DNA from: an uncultured Sphingomonas sp.
Lineage (GTDB): Bacteria; Pseudomonadota; Alphaproteobacteria; Sphingomonadales; Sphingomonadaceae
DNA length: 34,702 nucleotides
NCBI GenBank assembly: GCA_902806275.1
Contig: CADCVY010000002.1
Location: 1-34,702 of the forward strand
Reading direction: 5' to 3'
Position numbers and translations under genes: made by a program. Shown here piece by piece: positions 1 through 8,751 of the stretch; within the stretch, counting starts at the first letter, position 1, and every line of letters starts with the position of its first letter. The notes below the pieces were generated by a model. The model made no database searches and had not been told where the DNA came from. It saw nothing but the letters and a program-made list of their open reading frames with translations.

Positions 1-1091
1 GGCGCGGCCGCTATTACCTGCAGTACGGCGCCCCGGGATCGGAGTTCAACGCCTACGCCAACGGCACTTACGTGTCGGACAAGCCGCTCGGCCCCTTCAC
101 CTATGCGCCATGGAACCCGGTCGCCTACCGTCCCGGCGGTTTCGCCGAAGGCACCGGTCACGGCTCCACCTTCGCCGACCATCACGGCAATTGGTACAAC
201 AGCGGCACGTCCTGGATCGGCCACAATTGGGGGATGGAGCGGCGCATCGTCATCCACCCGGCGCGGTTCGAGCGAGACGGCCAGTTCCACGCCTCCACCC
301 GCTTCGGCGACTGGCCGCGGCTGGTGCCCACCGCGCCGGTCGCGAAGCTCGACGACCTGTTCGCGGGCTGGATGCTGCTGTCCTATCGCAAGCCGCTGAC
401 CGCTTCCTCGACGCTAGGCGAATTTGCCGCCAACCGCGCCAGCGACGAGGCCCCGCGCACGTTCTGGGTAGCGGCAAGCAAGCGCGCCGGCGAGACGCTT
501 ACCATGGATCTCGGCGCACCAGCGACCGTGCAAGCGGTGCAGGTCAACTTCGCCGACTACAATTCGGGGCGCTACGCCGACGCGCCCGACATCTACACCG
601 AGTTCGAGCTGCAGCAGTCGCTCGACGGCCGCAGGTGGCAGCCGCTCGCCCGCACCGAGCCGCCGCGCCGGGATCGCCCCAACGCCTATTTCGAGCTGCC
701 CGCGCCGGTGCGCACGCGGTTCGTGCGCTACGTGCACGGCCACGTCGGCGCCGCGCATCTCGCGATCAGCGACCTGCGCGTGTTCGGCAATGCCGGCGGC
801 CGGGCGCCGACGACCCCGGGGGCGGTGAGCGCCGTCCGTGACGCGGACGCGCGCAATGCCCTGGTGCGCTGGGGCAGCGTGCCGGGGGCGACCGGCTACA
901 ACATCCGCTGGGGGCACCGGCCGGATCGGCTCACGCAGACCTACCAGTTGTGGAGCGATGAACTGGGCAGCGGAGCGACGCTCGGCAAGCAGCTGCGCGC
1001 CTTGAACGTTGGCGTGCCCTATTGGGTGGCGGTGGAGGCATTCAACGAAAGCGGCGTTTCACGGCTGAGCCCGGTTGTGCGCGTGCGCTAG
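1..1091 (+). CDS. GH43-like glycosidase with discoidin and FnIII domains (C-terminal part)
   Basis: The reading frame is already open at position 3 and enters from outside the window, so only the last ~362 residues are present. The opening residues (RGRYYLQYGAPGSEFNAY, then SDKPLGPF and GTGHGSTF) resemble the end of a five-bladed GH43-type glycosidase or xylosidase domain. About residues 130-260 of the visible part look like an F5/8 type C (discoidin) carbohydrate-binding domain, and the last ~90 residues look like a fibronectin type III domain (WGSVPGATGYNIRWG). The protein is probably exported and acts on plant or microbial polysaccharide, but the catalytic acids and any signal peptide lie outside the window, so substrate is open. 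Its TAG stop overlaps the stop of the convergent gene in the shared bases CTAG. The domain assignment is from pattern recognition, not a search. Confidence 0.8.
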   Translation, partial: RGRYYLQYGAPGSEFNAYANGTYVSDKPLGPFTYAPWNPVAYRPGGFAEGTGHGSTFADHHGNWYNSGTSWIGHNWGMERRIVIHPARFERDGQFHASTRFGDWPRLVPTAPVAKLDDLFAGWMLLSYRKPLTASSTLGEFAANRASDEAPRTFWVAASKRAGETLTMDLGAPATVQAVQVNFADYNSGRYADAPDIYTEFELQQSLDGRRWQPLARTEPPRRDRPNAYFELPAPVRTRFVRYVHGHVGAAHLAISDLRVFGNAGGRAPTTPGAVSAVRDADARNALVRWGSVPGATGYNIRWGHRPDRLTQTYQLWSDELGSGATLGKQLRALNVGVPYWVAVEAFNESGVSRLSPVVRVR

Positions 1092-2509
1092 CTGCGGAGC
1101 CAGCCGCCGCTGAACCCGGCGCGCTTGAGGCCGAGCCGCAGTGCCGGCACCTCTCGCATGGTCCGCCACACGAACTCGTCGCGATAGTTCGCCGCCTGCA
1201 GCAGGATGGGACCCTGGTCGATGCCCAGATAGTCGCGCCCGACCCAGCCGTGCTTTGGATCGACCGTGCCGCTTTTCGAAGGCACGTCGAAGTAGCGGAA
1301 GCTGGGATTGAAGCTGTCGAGGAAGCCGTAGCGCGAGTAGATGCGCGCGCCATGTTCGCGCAGCAGCGCTCTTGCGCAGGGAATGACGACCTCGGGCGCG
1401 AACGGCAGCGAACCGAGCGCGGCGGTGGGCGCGATGGTGCCGTCGTCGCGGCCGTCCGGCAGGTCGACTGGCCCGCGCGCCGCATAGCTCAAGAAAGTCC
1501 GGCGCTGCCCCTTGAACGGCAGCACCGCCTCGACCGGGCCGTCGCAGGCCGTCAGGCCCCAGACATCGGCCGAATAGCCGTCCCACCCCATCGGATTAGC
1601 TGCGCAATAGGCGCGGTTGGCATATGTCGCGCGCCGGCTGTTCTCGAAATAGTCGATGCCGGCCGCGCGCATTGGCGCGTCCTTGATGCCGCGAAAATCC
1701 ACCCACACGTGGCTGTACTGATGGCCGAACAGTGGCCCGAAGGCGAGGTGCCGGGTTGCCCCAGCGCCGCGCCAAACCTGCGGGTAGGGCCGCGTCCATT
1801 CTGTCCAACTGCCGGCCGGCACCGCGTGCATCGGTGCCCCAAGTGCCAGCAAATATACCGCCATGCCCTCGTTGTAGCCGTCCCAGTTGCGGGCGATCAG
1901 CCCCGTTTCGGGATGCCAGCCCATCGAGATTGCGGCGCGGCCATCGTGACGGAAGAAGTTCCAGTCGGCGCGCGCATAAATCGCCGCGGCGAGCGTGCGG
2001 ATCTCGCCATCTGCGGCTTCGGCTCGATCGAACCACTGGCCAGCGAAGAGCACGCCAAGCAGCAGCAGCGTCGAATCGATGCTCGACAGCTCGGTGCGGC
2101 GGAAGCGCTGGCCGGTCTGCACGTCGAGAAAATGGTAGAAGAAGCCCTTGTGCCCCGTGACGCCGGCCCGTGCCTCGCCCTGCGGCGCATTCCAGAGGAA
2201 CCGCAGGGTGGTCAGGGTCAGCTCGCGAGCCGCCGCTCGCGTGACCCAGCCGCGCTCGACGCCTAAAGGATAAGCGGTAAGGGCGAAGCCGACCGCGGCG
2301 ATGCTCGAAAAGGATGGTGTCGGCCAGCGGTCCGGCACCAGTCCGTTGGCACGGTTTGCGGTTTCCCAGAAGAAGCGGAAGGTTCGACGCTCGATGTCGT
2401 CGTAGAAGGACGGCAAGCGGGGTGCCGGGCCCAGCATCGCACAACCCCCGAGCGTGCCTCCGGCAAGCGCTGCCGAGCCCTTGAGCAGGGTTCGGCGATC
2501 GAGACTCAT
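1088..2509 (-). CDS. Glucoamylase-family (PF10091, GH144-like) glycoside hydrolase, exported lipoprotein
   Basis: This 473-residue protein begins with a twin-arginine signal (DRRTLLKG, residues 4-11) followed by a lipobox-like LGGC with Cys23, so it is probably Tat-exported and membrane-anchored. The rest matches the PF10091 family along its length: FRFFWETANRANGLVPDR, SSIAAVGFALTAYPLG, HKGFFYHFLD, ELSSIDSTLLLLG, WDGYNEGMAVYLLALG, GHQYSHVWVDFRG, DVWGLTACDGP, DGTIAPTAALGSLPF and YLGIDQGPILL. That family contains the GH144 endo-beta-1,2-glucanases, despite the name 'glucoamylase'. It follows the LacI gene with an ATGA overlap, so the two are likely translationally coupled. Export, a nearby GH3 beta-glucosidase and a sugar symporter fit a glucan-degrading role. 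A beta-1,2-glucan substrate is an inference from family membership; the family assignment itself is firm. Confidence 0.9.
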   Translation of the reverse strand: MSLDRRTLLKGSAALAGGTLGGCAMLGPAPRLPSFYDDIERRTFRFFWETANRANGLVPDRWPTPSFSSIAAVGFALTAYPLGVERGWVTRAAARELTLTTLRFLWNAPQGEARAGVTGHKGFFYHFLDVQTGQRFRRTELSSIDSTLLLLGVLFAGQWFDRAEAADGEIRTLAAAIYARADWNFFRHDGRAAISMGWHPETGLIARNWDGYNEGMAVYLLALGAPMHAVPAGSWTEWTRPYPQVWRGAGATRHLAFGPLFGHQYSHVWVDFRGIKDAPMRAAGIDYFENSRRATYANRAYCAANPMGWDGYSADVWGLTACDGPVEAVLPFKGQRRTFLSYAARGPVDLPDGRDDGTIAPTAALGSLPFAPEVVIPCARALLREHGARIYSRYGFLDSFNPSFRYFDVPSKSGTVDPKHGWVGRDYLGIDQGPILLQAANYRDEFVWRTMREVPALRLGLKRAGFSGGWLRS

Positions 2510-3489
2510 GCGTTCGGCACGGTCGAACGGCGGATGACCAGTTCAGGCGAATGCAGCTCGGAAACCGGCTCCGCGGCGCCGTTCTCGAGCATCGTGATGA
2601 GCCGCGACAGGGCCCGGGCGCCGAGCTCGGCGATTCGTACGCGGACCGTCGTCAATTCGAGGTGCTCGGCGAGCGGGACGTCGTCGAACCCGGCGACCGC
2701 GACATCTTCGGGCATACGCAGTCCGGCTGCCCGCAGCGCCTGTATTGCGCCGATCGCCATCATGTCGTTCGCGGCGAACACGGCATCGAACCGCTCGCCC
2801 GCTTCGATCAGCCCGCGCACGGCGGCGTTGCCCGATTCGACGCTGAAGTCACCGCTGGCGAGGATCCGCTCGTCGGCCGAACTCGCGCTTGCGAACGCCG
2901 CCGCGCGTTCCTGCGCGTCGAGATTGTGGCTCGGGCCCCCGACATAGACCATCCGGCTGCGGCCAATCGCCTTCAGATGCTTGATCACCGCCCTGACGCC
3001 GGCGTGATTGTCGATCCGGATATTGGAATGGCTGCGGACATTGGCCGGCGCATTGATCAGCACCGCCCGGCTCGCCTGCGGCAGCGCCCGCGAGATGGCG
3101 GCCCGGTCGAGATGCGGCGCCATCACCACCAGCGCGTCCACCCGCCCGCGCATCGCTTGCAGCGCCGCTTTAGCCTGGGCGCTGCCGGCGTGCATGTTGG
3201 CCAGCAGCAGCAGGTAGCCGCGCCGGTTCGCCTCGACGTCCATGCCGCGCACGATTTCGGAGAAGAACTCGCCATGGACGTCGGGCAGGAGCACGCCGAT
3301 CGCATTCGTCCGGGCCAGGCTGAGGCTGCGCGCGCCGGCGTGCGGGACATAGCCGAGATCGCGGGCCGCGGCAGCGACCTTGGCGCGGGTCTGCTCGCTG
3401 ACATGGTCGAGGCCATTGAGGGCTCGGGAGACGGACGCAACCGAGACCTGCGCCTTTCGTGCCACGTCGCGGATCGTTGCTTCGCCCAT
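2506..3489 (-). CDS. LacI-family transcriptional regulator
   Basis: The 327-residue protein has a classic LacI helix-turn-helix at residues 5-25 (TIRDVARKAQVSVASVSRAL), a hinge around 45-60, and a periplasmic-binding-protein-like effector domain (IGVLLPD, VDALVVMAPHL, VFAANDMMAIGAIQALR, MPEDVAVAGFDDVPLAEHL). It is therefore a DNA-binding repressor or activator that senses a sugar. It is the first gene of a minus-strand pair with the PF10091 hydrolase (4-bp ATGA overlap) and is divergent from the GH3 beta-glucosidase. The shared 153-bp intergenic region holds a perfect 12-bp palindrome of LacI-operator type, so it most likely controls itself and both glycosidase transcripts. The effector is unknown; a glucose disaccharide such as sophorose would be consistent with the neighbours. 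Confidence 0.93.
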   Translation of the reverse strand: MGEATIRDVARKAQVSVASVSRALNGLDHVSEQTRAKVAAAARDLGYVPHAGARSLSLARTNAIGVLLPDVHGEFFSEIVRGMDVEANRRGYLLLLANMHAGSAQAKAALQAMRGRVDALVVMAPHLDRAAISRALPQASRAVLINAPANVRSHSNIRIDNHAGVRAVIKHLKAIGRSRMVYVGGPSHNLDAQERAAAFASASSADERILASGDFSVESGNAAVRGLIEAGERFDAVFAANDMMAIGAIQALRAAGLRMPEDVAVAGFDDVPLAEHLELTTVRVRIAELGARALSRLITMLENGAAEPVSELHSPELVIRRSTVPNA

Positions 3490-3532
3490 CGGTCGGTACG
3501 CTGCCCAATATTGCTCGCCAAGCAGCTATCCG

Positions 3533-3552
3533 CTGGCACCGGCTTTTGCCAG
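3533..3552. promoter_or_regulatory. CTGGCA/TGCCAG inverted repeat in the lacI-GH3 intergenic region
   Basis: CTGGCA at 3533-3538 and TGCCAG at 3547-3552 form a perfect 6-bp inverted repeat with an 8-bp spacer, 14 bp from the stronger palindrome at 3567. It could be a second regulator site or a chance pairing. No function is established. Confidence 0.3.
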
Positions 3553-3566
3553 TGGCGGCGGGCCAT

Positions 3567-3578
3567 GTAACCGGTTAC
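3567..3578. promoter_or_regulatory. Candidate LacI-family operator, GTAACCGGTTAC
   Basis: A perfect 12-bp palindrome with a central CG lies in the 153-bp gap between the divergent LacI gene and the GH3 beta-glucosidase. Even-length palindromes with a central CpG are the usual operators of LacI-family proteins. Its position, about 65 bp upstream of the GH3 start and about 78 bp upstream of the lacI start, suits control of both transcripts. I saw no second copy upstream of the transporter or glucokinase genes. Confidence 0.65.
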
Positions 3579-3642
3579 GCTGCCGGCGACCAGCGCGGCT
3601 CTCGTGGCTGCCTGCAAAAAGCTCTGCACAGGGGACTAGTGG

Positions 3643-5931
3643 ATGGTCGACACGCGCATTTCACGTCGCGCGGCGCTGATGGGCGCCGCGACGGTAGGGG
3701 CCTGGATCGCAAGTCCGGCGCGTGCGCTGCTGCAAGCCGGCGAAACCGGTCGAGTGCCGGCCTCCATCGATGCGCTGATCGCGCGCATGACGATAGAAGA
3801 AAAGGCGGGCCAGCTCAGCCTCATGGCCTCCGCCTGGGGCGGCAGCAAGGCGGTGGCGCTCAACCCCCCGACCAACGGCCCAAGCTTCGAAAGCCAAGTC
3901 GAAGAGGCCCGGCTTGGCCAACTCACCGGCGTGTTCAACGGCAACAGCGCGCGCATGGCGCGTATCATGCAGACGGCGGTGATGAACGGCTCGCGCCTCA
4001 AGATCCCGCTGATTTTCGCCGCCGACATCATCCATGGCCACCGCACCATCTTTCCCGTGCCGCTCGCGGAAGCCGCAAGTTTCGACCCGGAGCTTGCCCG
4101 GCGCACCGCGGAGATGGCGGCGTTCGAGGCAGCCGGCGCCGGGATCGACTGGAACTTCGCACCGATGGTCGACATCGCCCGCGACCAGCGGTGGGGGCGC
4201 GGCGTCGAGGGGGCGGGCGAGGACGTGTTGCTAGGGCAACTGTTCGCCGCAGCCCGGGTGCGCGGCTTTCAGGGGAAGAGCCTGCGCTCGACCGAACACA
4301 TGCTTGCCACCGCCAAGCATTTCGCCGCCTACGGCGCCGCGGAAGCCGGCCTGGACTATAATACCGTCGACGTTTCGGAGCGCACGCTCCGCGAAGTCTA
4401 CCTGCCGCCGTTCAAGGCGGCTTTCGATGCGGGCGCGTTGTCGACCATGGCCGCCTTTAACGAGCTGTCTGGAATCCCCGCGACCGGCAGCGAATGGCTG
4501 ATGACGCGGCTGCTGCGCGGCGAGTGGGGTTTCCGTGGTTTCATCGTTTCCGACTATACCGGCGACGAGGAGATGATCGCCCACGGCTTCGCCAAGGATG
4601 CGCGCGACGCCACGAAGCTGGCTTTCCTCGCGGGCGTCGACATGAGCATGCAGAGCGGCTTTTACCGTAAGCACTTGCCCGACCTTGTACGCAGCGGCGA
4701 AGTGCCAACGGCGCGCGTCGACGAGTCGGTGCGGCGAGTGCTGGCGATGAAGGCCATGCTCGGCCTGTTCGACGATCCTTTCCGCCGGATCGACGAGCGG
4801 CGCGAGTCCGCTCGGTCGATGACCCCGAGGGCGCGGGCACTGGCCCGCGAAGCCGGGCGCCGTTCGATCGTCATGCTGAAGAACGACGGCGGCCTGCTAC
4901 CCCTGCCGCGCGGCGGCAAGCGCATCGCGCTGATCGGCCCATTCGCCAGTGGCCAGCACAACCTCAACGGGCCGTGGGTGATCTACGGCGACGATGAGAA
5001 ATCGGTCGACCTCGCGACCGGCGTGCGCGCCGCGCTGCGCAACGGCAACGCATTGCTGGTTGCGCAGGGCTCCGGCGTTGAAGAGCCGCTCGCCGGCGGC
5101 ATCGAACAGGCGGTGGAAGCCGCGCGGCAGGCGGACATCGTCGTGCTGGCGCTTGGCGAGTCCTTCAACATGTCCGGTGAGGCCCAGTCGCGCACGGAGA
5201 TCATCGTGCCCGAACCGCAGCAGCGGCTCGCCGAAGCTGTCGCTGCCATCGGCAAGCCCACCGTGATCGTGCTCAAGAACGGCCGAGCATTGGCGCTCGC
5301 AGGCGCGGTCGCCAACGCACCGGCCATCCTGGTCACCTGGTTCCTGGGCACCGAGACCGGGCACGCCATCGCCGACGTGCTGTTCGGCGCCTACGGTCCG
5401 TCGGCCCGTTTGCCGGTCAGCTTCCCGCGCGTATCGGGCCAGCAGCCTTATTATTATGCTCATAAGCCGACCGGCCGCCCCAATCCTCGCGGCGAGAAGC
5501 TGGAGGAGTATAAGGCTCACTTCCGTGGCATCACGAACACCGCGCTTTATCCCTTCGGCCACGGGCTCACATACGGCCGGATCGAGTATTCCGATCTGGC
5601 CCTATCCAGTCCCCAGCTTGCGGCAAACGGGACCATCGAGGTGCGGGCACGGGTCACCAACCGAGGCCGCCGCCCGGCCGAGGAAGTGATGCAGCTCTAC
5701 ATCCGCGACAAGGCGGCAAGCGTCACCCGCCCGGTGCGCGAGCTCAAGGCCTTCCGCCGGGTGGCGCTTCAGCCTGGTCAGTCCCAAACCGTTCGTTTCC
5801 GCCTGCGGCCGGCCGACCTCGCCTTCATCGGCCGCGACAATCGGCCGGTGATCGAACCGGGGACGTTCGACGTCTGGATCGCCCCATCGGCCGAAGCCGA
5901 CGGCGTCCAAGGCACCTTTACGCTCGCCTAG
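3643..5931 (+). CDS. bglX: GH3 beta-glucosidase (BglX type), exported
   Basis: The 762-residue enzyme should remove terminal beta-linked glucose from oligosaccharides. It starts with a twin-arginine-like signal (SRRAALMG, then an Ala-rich segment to about residue 29). The N-terminal GH3 barrel shows DIIHGHRTIFP (Asp128, His131), KHFAAYG (Lys225, His226) and GFIVSDY with Asp304 as the expected nucleophile. The C-terminal GH3 domain spans about 410-640 (IVMLKNDGGLLPL), and a fibronectin III-like domain closes the protein (about 680-760), giving the full BglX layout and length. The ATG has an AGGGG Shine-Dalgarno at about 3629-3634. It is divergent from lacI and convergent with the transporter, 5 bp apart. 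Linkage specificity cannot be read from sequence; some GH3 enzymes of this shape prefer sophorose, which would match the PF10091 neighbour. Confidence 0.92.
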   Translation: MVDTRISRRAALMGAATVGAWIASPARALLQAGETGRVPASIDALIARMTIEEKAGQLSLMASAWGGSKAVALNPPTNGPSFESQVEEARLGQLTGVFNGNSARMARIMQTAVMNGSRLKIPLIFAADIIHGHRTIFPVPLAEAASFDPELARRTAEMAAFEAAGAGIDWNFAPMVDIARDQRWGRGVEGAGEDVLLGQLFAAARVRGFQGKSLRSTEHMLATAKHFAAYGAAEAGLDYNTVDVSERTLREVYLPPFKAAFDAGALSTMAAFNELSGIPATGSEWLMTRLLRGEWGFRGFIVSDYTGDEEMIAHGFAKDARDATKLAFLAGVDMSMQSGFYRKHLPDLVRSGEVPTARVDESVRRVLAMKAMLGLFDDPFRRIDERRESARSMTPRARALAREAGRRSIVMLKNDGGLLPLPRGGKRIALIGPFASGQHNLNGPWVIYGDDEKSVDLATGVRAALRNGNALLVAQGSGVEEPLAGGIEQAVEAARQADIVVLALGESFNMSGEAQSRTEIIVPEPQQRLAEAVAAIGKPTVIVLKNGRALALAGAVANAPAILVTWFLGTETGHAIADVLFGAYGPSARLPVSFPRVSGQQPYYYAHKPTGRPNPRGEKLEEYKAHFRGITNTALYPFGHGLTYGRIEYSDLALSSPQLAANGTIEVRARVTNRGRRPAEEVMQLYIRDKAASVTRPVRELKAFRRVALQPGQSQTVRFRLRPADLAFIGRDNRPVIEPGTFDVWIAPSAEADGVQGTFTLA

Positions 5932-5936
5932 CAGCG

Positions 5937-7340
5937 TCAGGCGCTGGGCCGTGCTGCTCGAGCTTCCTCGACGATCCTCCTGTGGACGCCGCGCGCGAGT
6001 GGGTTCGCCAGCATTGCCGCGCATGACAGCGCCAGGAACACGAGCGGCGTAAGGGCGATCGTCCAGCGCAACGCCTCGAGCGTCGCGCCCACCTGCTCGA
6101 CATTGGCGACATAGCCGGTCGCTCCGAGCGACCACCCAAGGAGAGCGGTGCCGAGCCCGATGCCGAGCCTTTGCAGCAGCGCGGCCATGCCGAACACGAT
6201 GCCCTCGACGTGCACGCCGGTTGTGCGCTCGCCGTATTCGATAGTGTTCGGGAGCATTGCCCAGAAGGCGAAGTTGAGGCCGATGATCATGGCTTGGGTC
6301 GCACCCAGGAACAGGTACATGCTTGCCGAATCGTTCAATTGAAGCGCTGCGAACAGGACAAGGCTTGAGGCAGCACCCGCAGCCGCCGCGAGCCAGACGG
6401 CGCGGAGGCCGACACGGCGCGCCAGCAGCATCCAGCATGGCACCGCGATGGCGCTGATCAGCGCCATCGATGCAAGCGCAAGGTCGCCGCCGCGCGGATC
6501 ACCCAGTGCGTATTTGAAGAAATATAGGACCGACTTGTTGAGCACCGTCGCCGCGACCACCATCGCCATCATTGCCGCGGCGAGGCTGACGAACGCGCGG
6601 TTGCGTGCGATGCTGGCCAGCGCGAGGCGCGTCGAGCCGGCGTGCGGCACGGAAGCGCGCGCCGGCGCATGCAACCGGTAGCCGACAATCAGCAGGATAA
6701 GCGTTGCCGCGCCGGCGAAGACTGCCGCGGTCGCCAGGAAGGCGCCAGCCGAACCTTTGGTGCCGGTGAGCCAGCTGCCGATCGGAACCGTCCCGAGCGC
6801 GACCGTGAGCGCCGCCGCCGTGCCGAACAGCATCCGTGCGGCGGCAATGAAGGCGCGGTCGCGGCTGTCGTTGCTGATCCGTGCGGAGATCGCGAGATAG
6901 GGCACGTTGACTGCCGCATAGGCGGTCCGGAACAGCAGGTGGCCGATCAGCAAGCCGGCGATGCCCCACATCCCGGGAGCAAGCGGAGGAAGGTAAGTGC
7001 ATCCAAAGGCAAGCGCGAGCGGCAGGGCGCCCCGGCGCAGCACCGCACTATTGTCGGTTCGCTCGCGGCGGTCGAGGGCAAGCCCGGCGGCAAAGTTCAT
7101 GAGCGCGTCCCACAGCGCACCGATGGTGAAGATCGCCGCCGCCGTCGTGATCGGCACTCCGAGCACGTCCGTGTAGTAATACAGCAGGAAAAGCATTGCG
7201 CTTTGCCAATACAGGTTGAAGGCGAAGTCGCCGGAGGCGAACAGCAGCAGCTGCGTGCCGGTTCGCCGAGTTCCTGCTTCCTGCAGCAGCTTGCTCACGA
7301 AGCGATCCGAACGCTTACTGCCCGAGCGCGGCTTGAACAT
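5937..7340 (-). CDS. GPH-type MFS sugar:cation symporter
   Basis: The 467-residue protein has about twelve hydrophobic segments and the pattern of the glycoside-pentoside-hexuronide family (MFS_2): an early LYWQSAMLFLLYYYTDVLG, then AIFTIGALWDALMNFAAGLALDRRE with the acidic residues typical of the cation-coupled site. It should import a mono- or oligosaccharide across the inner membrane. A GAGGG element (7347-7351 on the plus strand as CCCTC) precedes the ATG. It sits head-to-tail after glucokinase, with a 154-bp gap, and is convergent with the GH3 gene, so it probably feeds sugars released by the two exported hydrolases to glucokinase. The substrate is inferred from neighbours only. Confidence 0.88.
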   Translation of the reverse strand: MFKPRSGSKRSDRFVSKLLQEAGTRRTGTQLLLFASGDFAFNLYWQSAMLFLLYYYTDVLGVPITTAAAIFTIGALWDALMNFAAGLALDRRERTDNSAVLRRGALPLALAFGCTYLPPLAPGMWGIAGLLIGHLLFRTAYAAVNVPYLAISARISNDSRDRAFIAAARMLFGTAAALTVALGTVPIGSWLTGTKGSAGAFLATAAVFAGAATLILLIVGYRLHAPARASVPHAGSTRLALASIARNRAFVSLAAAMMAMVVAATVLNKSVLYFFKYALGDPRGGDLALASMALISAIAVPCWMLLARRVGLRAVWLAAAAGAASSLVLFAALQLNDSASMYLFLGATQAMIIGLNFAFWAMLPNTIEYGERTTGVHVEGIVFGMAALLQRLGIGLGTALLGWSLGATGYVANVEQVGATLEALRWTIALTPLVFLALSCAAMLANPLARGVHRRIVEEARAARPSA

Positions 7341-7494
7341 GAGCGTCCCTCGAAGGCCAGGTCACGGACCCGCCGACACGCCAACCCACCGGCTGCAGCT
7401 CAGCCGCCCATCTTGCGCGCCAGCGACGTTGAGGCGCCTGCTAGAGCGGGAAGGCGACGGGTGATTGTTCAACCGCGGGTGACGTCGTTGATCG

Positions 7495-8466
7495 TCATCG
7501 GTGATCTCGGGCAAAGGCGGCGGCCGCGCCGATCAGCCCCGGCTGCGAATGGGTGAGCAGTTTGACGGGCATGGCGTCCAGGTGCCGCTCAAAGCGCCCC
7601 TTGGCGATGAACCGATCGCGAAAGCCCGAGCGCGGCAGGTGGTCCGCCAAGCGCAATCCAAGACCCCCGGCGATGACCACTCCCGCGGCGCCCTGCGCCA
7701 GCGCCAGATCGCCCGCGACGGCGCCGAGCACGAGACACAATCGGTCCAATGCCGCCGTTGCGAGCCCATCGGTCCCTTCGAGCGCCTCTCGCCATAGTTC
7801 CTTGTCATCGTGGATCGACTCGGACCGGTTGTCGACCGCGCTCAGCGCAGCGTAGATGTTCATCAGCCCGAGGCCTGAGACCAGGCGCTCGACCGAAACC
7901 CGCCGGAAACGCTTGCGTAAGTAAGACAGCATCCGGTCTTCGAGCGGGTCCAGCGGGGCGAAGTCGATGTGTCCCCCCTCGGTTTCGATGACGTCGTAAC
8001 TGCCGTCGGCCCTCCGAAGCAAAGCTGCCACGCCAAGGCCGGTGCCCGGACCAACGATGGTGATGACGCCGTCTTTCGGCAGCTGCACGTCCGGTCCGCA
8101 CTGATAACGATAGGCGGCGGGGTCGAGCGTTGCGACCGCGTGCGCAATCGCGCCGAAGTCGTTGACGATGGTGACACGCTCGACGCCAAGCTCGCCGCCC
8201 AGGAGTGCCGGACGGATGACCCATGGGTTGTTGGTCAGCTTGAGCGCTTCGCCCCCGATCGGGCCGGCAAAGGCGATCGCGAGGTCCGTCGGCACGTCGC
8301 CGTCGATGCGTCCCCTAAACTCCTGCCACGCGAGCTGGAAGCTGGCATGCTCGCTCGTGGCGAGCGTAACCGGCGGCTCCAGCCTGGCGACTTGCCTGTC
8401 TTCGATCCACGCGAGCGCAAAGCGGGCGTGGGTTCCGCCGATGTCAGCGGTAACGATCTGCTTCAC
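7495..8466 (-). CDS. glk: Glucokinase
   Basis: This 323-residue protein is a glucokinase of the bacterial Glk family: DIGGTHARFA (residues 8-17) is the phosphate-binding loop, Asp103 in NDFGA is the catalytic base, GPGTGLGVA is the second nucleotide motif, and ETEGGH is the sugar-binding signature. It phosphorylates cytoplasmic glucose to glucose 6-phosphate. It is upstream of the symporter on the same strand and divergent from 6-phosphofructokinase, with a 285-bp intergenic region. The gene closes the pathway from exported glucosidases through uptake to phosphorylated sugar. Length and motifs are normal. Confidence 0.95.
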   Translation of the reverse strand: MKQIVTADIGGTHARFALAWIEDRQVARLEPPVTLATSEHASFQLAWQEFRGRIDGDVPTDLAIAFAGPIGGEALKLTNNPWVIRPALLGGELGVERVTIVNDFGAIAHAVATLDPAAYRYQCGPDVQLPKDGVITIVGPGTGLGVAALLRRADGSYDVIETEGGHIDFAPLDPLEDRMLSYLRKRFRRVSVERLVSGLGLMNIYAALSAVDNRSESIHDDKELWREALEGTDGLATAALDRLCLVLGAVAGDLALAQGAAGVVIAGGLGLRLADHLPRSGFRDRFIAKGRFERHLDAMPVKLLTHSQPGLIGAAAAFARDHR

Positions 8467-8672
8467 CCGCTTTGCACTCCGAACATCGCTGATGTGGCGG
8501 CAGTTTTGGTCATGTCAGCTTCCCGGACGACTTCGCCTCGGCCGGACTGCGATGCTGGTCGGCAACCCTTCGGGTGGCAGCTGCATCCATGCGGCAAGGT
8601 AGGGGCCGTTTATCGCGCCTGCTCCAGCGATTGGCAATTCGGGCGGCGGACGGCGGGCGACGCCTGCTCCGG

Positions 8673-8725
8673 CCAATCGGTACTGGCGGGTGCCACCCGC
8701 GTGAAATAGGGACACAACCGATTGG
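8673..8725. repeat. Nested inverted repeat upstream of pfk
   Basis: CCAATCGGT (8673-8681) and ACCGATTGG (8717-8725) are perfect 9-bp inverted arms. Inside them GCGGGT (8686-8691) and ACCCGC (8695-8700) form a second perfect 6-bp hairpin with a 3-base loop. The structure ends 26 bp before the pfk start, in the 285-bp divergent region between glk and pfk. It could be a regulator site or a structured leader; no known riboswitch is recognised. The remainder of that intergenic region shows nothing else clear. Confidence 0.5.
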
Positions 8726-8751
8726 GGCGTTCCTGAAGGTGATCACGTGAG

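Noticed and set aside
1022-2266. Long open frame (414 codons) opposite the PF10091 gene
   Set aside because: Arg/Ala-rich translation without motifs; the opposite strand carries a full conserved protein.
7341-7494. Second LacI operator (GGTGAT-TGT-TCAACC) upstream of the symporter
   Set aside because: Only imperfect symmetry and no similarity to the GTAACCGGTTAC site.
6642-7556. Open frame opposite the GPH symporter
   Set aside because: No membrane segments or motifs; a shadow of the symporter gene.
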